Part shown: in pieces, positions 61,736 to 64,000 of the stretch
Position numbering within the stretch: position 1 is the stretch's first letter
How the letters are laid out: every line of letters starts with the position of its first letter
Source of the DNA: Anisakis pegreffii
Lineage: Eukaryota; Nematoda; Chromadorea; Rhabditida; Anisakidae
DNA length: 64,000 nt
Direction of reading: 5' to 3'
NCBI GenBank assembly: GCA_035041965.1
Contig: JAPYMA010000415.1
Span: forward strand, 248,001-312,000
The notes under the pieces: generated by a model
The model's database searches: none
Told to the model about the DNA's origin: nothing
Seen by the model: only the letters and a program-made list of their open reading frames with translations
Program-made: the position numbers and the translations under genes

Positions 61736-64000
61736 ATTCTGAATCATATTCAGAGTGCCTTTATTTCTGTCACATTCGGATCCGTGATAGATCACGTACT
61801 CAACTCCTGTCAGTATCTTATCGAAGGAAAATGATAGATGGATATTTTTAAGCGTACATTCGAAAACTTAAGAATGTTCATCTCAGTGTTTGTTAGCGTT
61901 ATGCCATTATCGTTATCCACTGCAACATTCCCATCTTCGTCAATGCAATGATTCAACTGAAATAATAACTAAATATCCATAAATTATACCGAATTCAGGC
62001 ACTAAGAAATTAAACAGATTTTATGATTGCTGATAAAATCCACCTTTGATTGTGATTATAGTACTATAAGATAGACACTGATTCCATTAATTCCATTGAT
62101 TCAATCTTATAATATAAATGGTTTCAAACTAAATATTCTTAACTATTATATGAGATAAATAAATCAGAATTTTTAAGTGAAGAAACACATGAGTTAACAT
62201 TTGGAGTGCAAATTTTTAGCAGAAGCAGAAATGAGAGTGAATCAGTGATGTGGTTGAAGTGAACGAGAAAAATATCACAATAGAACAGAACGATAGCGCA
62301 CTTAGCAAAATAAGGTACGAGAGTGGCGAGACATCGTATGAATTACACATAAAAATTAATTATGATAGACCATGAGAACTTCCGATAACACATTATTCAA
62401 CACGTTTTCATTTTCAATTGCCACTATTATAAGTCTATTCCGACTAGAATCTTAATTGCCAATCAATAGTATGATGAGTTTGCAAGGAAACACCACATCC
62501 TGAAGATATTTCGCATGCATCGAACTCGTTATAGCGAAATTTGAATTGTTTGTGCGGTGATCGTTTCATCGTAATCTTGCACTGGTGATGGATGTTGTTG
62601 GTCAGCTATCGTATTTTGAAATGCGCTCATTTCAATTGGCCGTCTTCTTCTTCTCACTTACAAATGATGATGTTCAGAAGGATCGCACGCTAACAATAAA
62701 TGTTTGACAGCGGTTTTGTATTGCAATGGATGTAGTGTTGAGATGTTCACATCCTTATCGCCATAATGAACCATTACGGTTATCAGTTGGTACGTTCGTC
62801 AGAACCAAATACTTCAGAACATCTTTCAACTAGTTGTGGTTAGTGAAGCAGTTTCATTCGCTTTTTCATGATATCAATGAGACTGAAACTCCATGTAAGA
62901 TTGTTTGATCAACCCAGTGATAATCTTAATAACAATCTCATTTTATTTTATTTCCATGCATATGAATCAACTCCAGTGCGATTTTCTTGCAGCATTCGTT
63001 CACCATAAACTATCGGGCTTGCATATGAGCATAAGTTAAGAAATGAACGACTATTCGTGAACGATTATCGTCATCTTCGGTCGTGACAAGTGAAGAGGAT
63101 GTAATGAGTTCAGACATAAACGTATTGAAATTTAGATGTTGTTTTAATGAGATTGATAAATTAGCACAAAAACAAACGCAGATAAACAAAACATCTTATT
63201 GTTGTTGTTATTGCTGTTGTGTTATGCATTCCATGCGAGTGCGCAGATGGCAAGTTGGTGGTAATCTAAATTGAAAGCTCTGCTGCGTTTAATTCCACTT
63301 TGCATCTTCCGACAATGATATCGTCAACATCAAAACATTTTCGTTACAAATTACGAAATATTACTGAATTGAGCCGTCTGTCCTTATTTTGCAAACTTTT
63401 TTCTCGCAGCAACACAAATTTCATCGATTCCATCAACACCAAAAATAATGGCGGATTTTAACAGCAACGAAAACAACAACCAAAAAAACCTCATCAACAA
63501 CAAAAAATAACGCACGTTATGCAGATTGAAATGTTATCTCCCAATCGGTAGGGACGAGTCTACCTGCAGTTGTATCGATTAGTAGCGCCGCGTCTTAATC
63601 TGATATCCCGAGAGAATCTTTCAGTTATCTAACACGTGCATATCCTTGCGATATCCTCTTATAAATGCAACACTATGACTGACCATTAGCTTGATGCACA
63701 TTTGTAAGTCTATACATCAATAAGCAGTACAATTACTGTGTCGTTTTTCGTTTTGGAAAAGATTATTTTGGAGTGGTAAACAATTCAATGGAATTGCGCG
63801 CAAATGCGCATGAATATAAGTCATAAATCTTGTTAAAACTAAGCTAAACTTACAGGGCATAGTTTTTTGTTTTTTTGCTATACACGATATTTTTGCAATC
63901 CTTTGAAAGTACATTTTGAAATAATCGCAGTTGATGGATTGATACAGTGACATTGACATTTATTTTGTTTTTTGAGTGAATCCTTTCGGATGTCCGCAAC
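61736..64000. other. No confident gene to the window end
   Basis: A + frame at 63103-63274 reads MSSDINVLKFRCCFNEIDKL... and contains CCCYCCC from a TGT run; a GTAATC donor-like site follows at about 63260. A short ORF near 63452 is Asn/Gln-rich because of CAACAA repeats. Neither is supported further. Confidence 0.3.

Noticed and set aside
61489..61834. Ile/Val-rich ORFs on both strands
   Set aside because: Translations of an ATT/GTT microsatellite.
1..64000. CRISPR arrays, bacterial operons, rRNA genes, intact tRNA genes
   Set aside because: No regularly spaced repeats, Shine-Dalgarno-led ORF runs or rRNA signatures seen; the window is nuclear eukaryotic DNA.

Overview
The window is AT-rich eukaryotic nuclear DNA with no bacterial features. 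Every recognisable gene is split into many short exons (about 35-340 bp), separated by mostly short AT-rich introns. Introns end in TTTCAG/TTTTAG or, unusually often, in AAG. Several start codons sit directly behind a splice-acceptor-like sequence with no visible 5' exon, as expected for spliced-leader trans-splicing. Protein content, gene compactness and splice style fit an invertebrate, most likely a nematode (inference; species not identifiable from the sequence).

Layout. 1-13.2 kb: no confident gene; possible decayed coding DNA in the first 3 kb and weak minus-strand exon candidates at 9.5-13.2 kb. 13.6-14.7 kb (+): two-exon candidate for a small secreted, neuropeptide-like precursor. 16.6-18.6 kb (+): a predicted four-helix membrane protein with an odd 11-nt donor-acceptor fusion. 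20.7-24.0 kb (+): a MICU3-type mitochondrial calcium-uptake regulator, nine exons. 24.8-29.1 kb (-): an SLC22-type organic cation transporter, eight exons, convergent with MICU3. 30.9-35.3 kb (+): an unrecognised 527-residue protein, seven exons, with a cluster of perfect palindromes in its last intron. 38.3-40.6 kb (-): proteasome activator PA28-gamma (PSME3). 41.7-43.4 kb (-): MITD1, an ESCRT-III-binding abscission factor. 44.4-47.0 kb (+): a tectonic-family ciliary protein, partly resolved. 47.7-49.3 kb (-): endonuclease III (NTHL1). 50.0-53.8 kb (+): catalytic subunit of DNA primase (PRIM1). 53.8-64 kb: no confident gene, with several coding-like islands and a decayed tRNA-derived element.

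There is no single pathway. The core is a run of conserved single-copy housekeeping genes. NTHL1 (base-excision repair) and PRIM1 (replication priming) are divergent and share a 681-bp spacer. PSME3 and MITD1 lie in the same direction 1.1 kb apart. Gene models were built by hand from reading frame, splice phase and family resemblance. Each full model given for MICU3, the transporter, the orphan, PSME3, MITD1, NTHL1 and PRIM1 sums to a whole number of codons with all intron phases matched; the tectonic 5' and 3' joins are not resolved.
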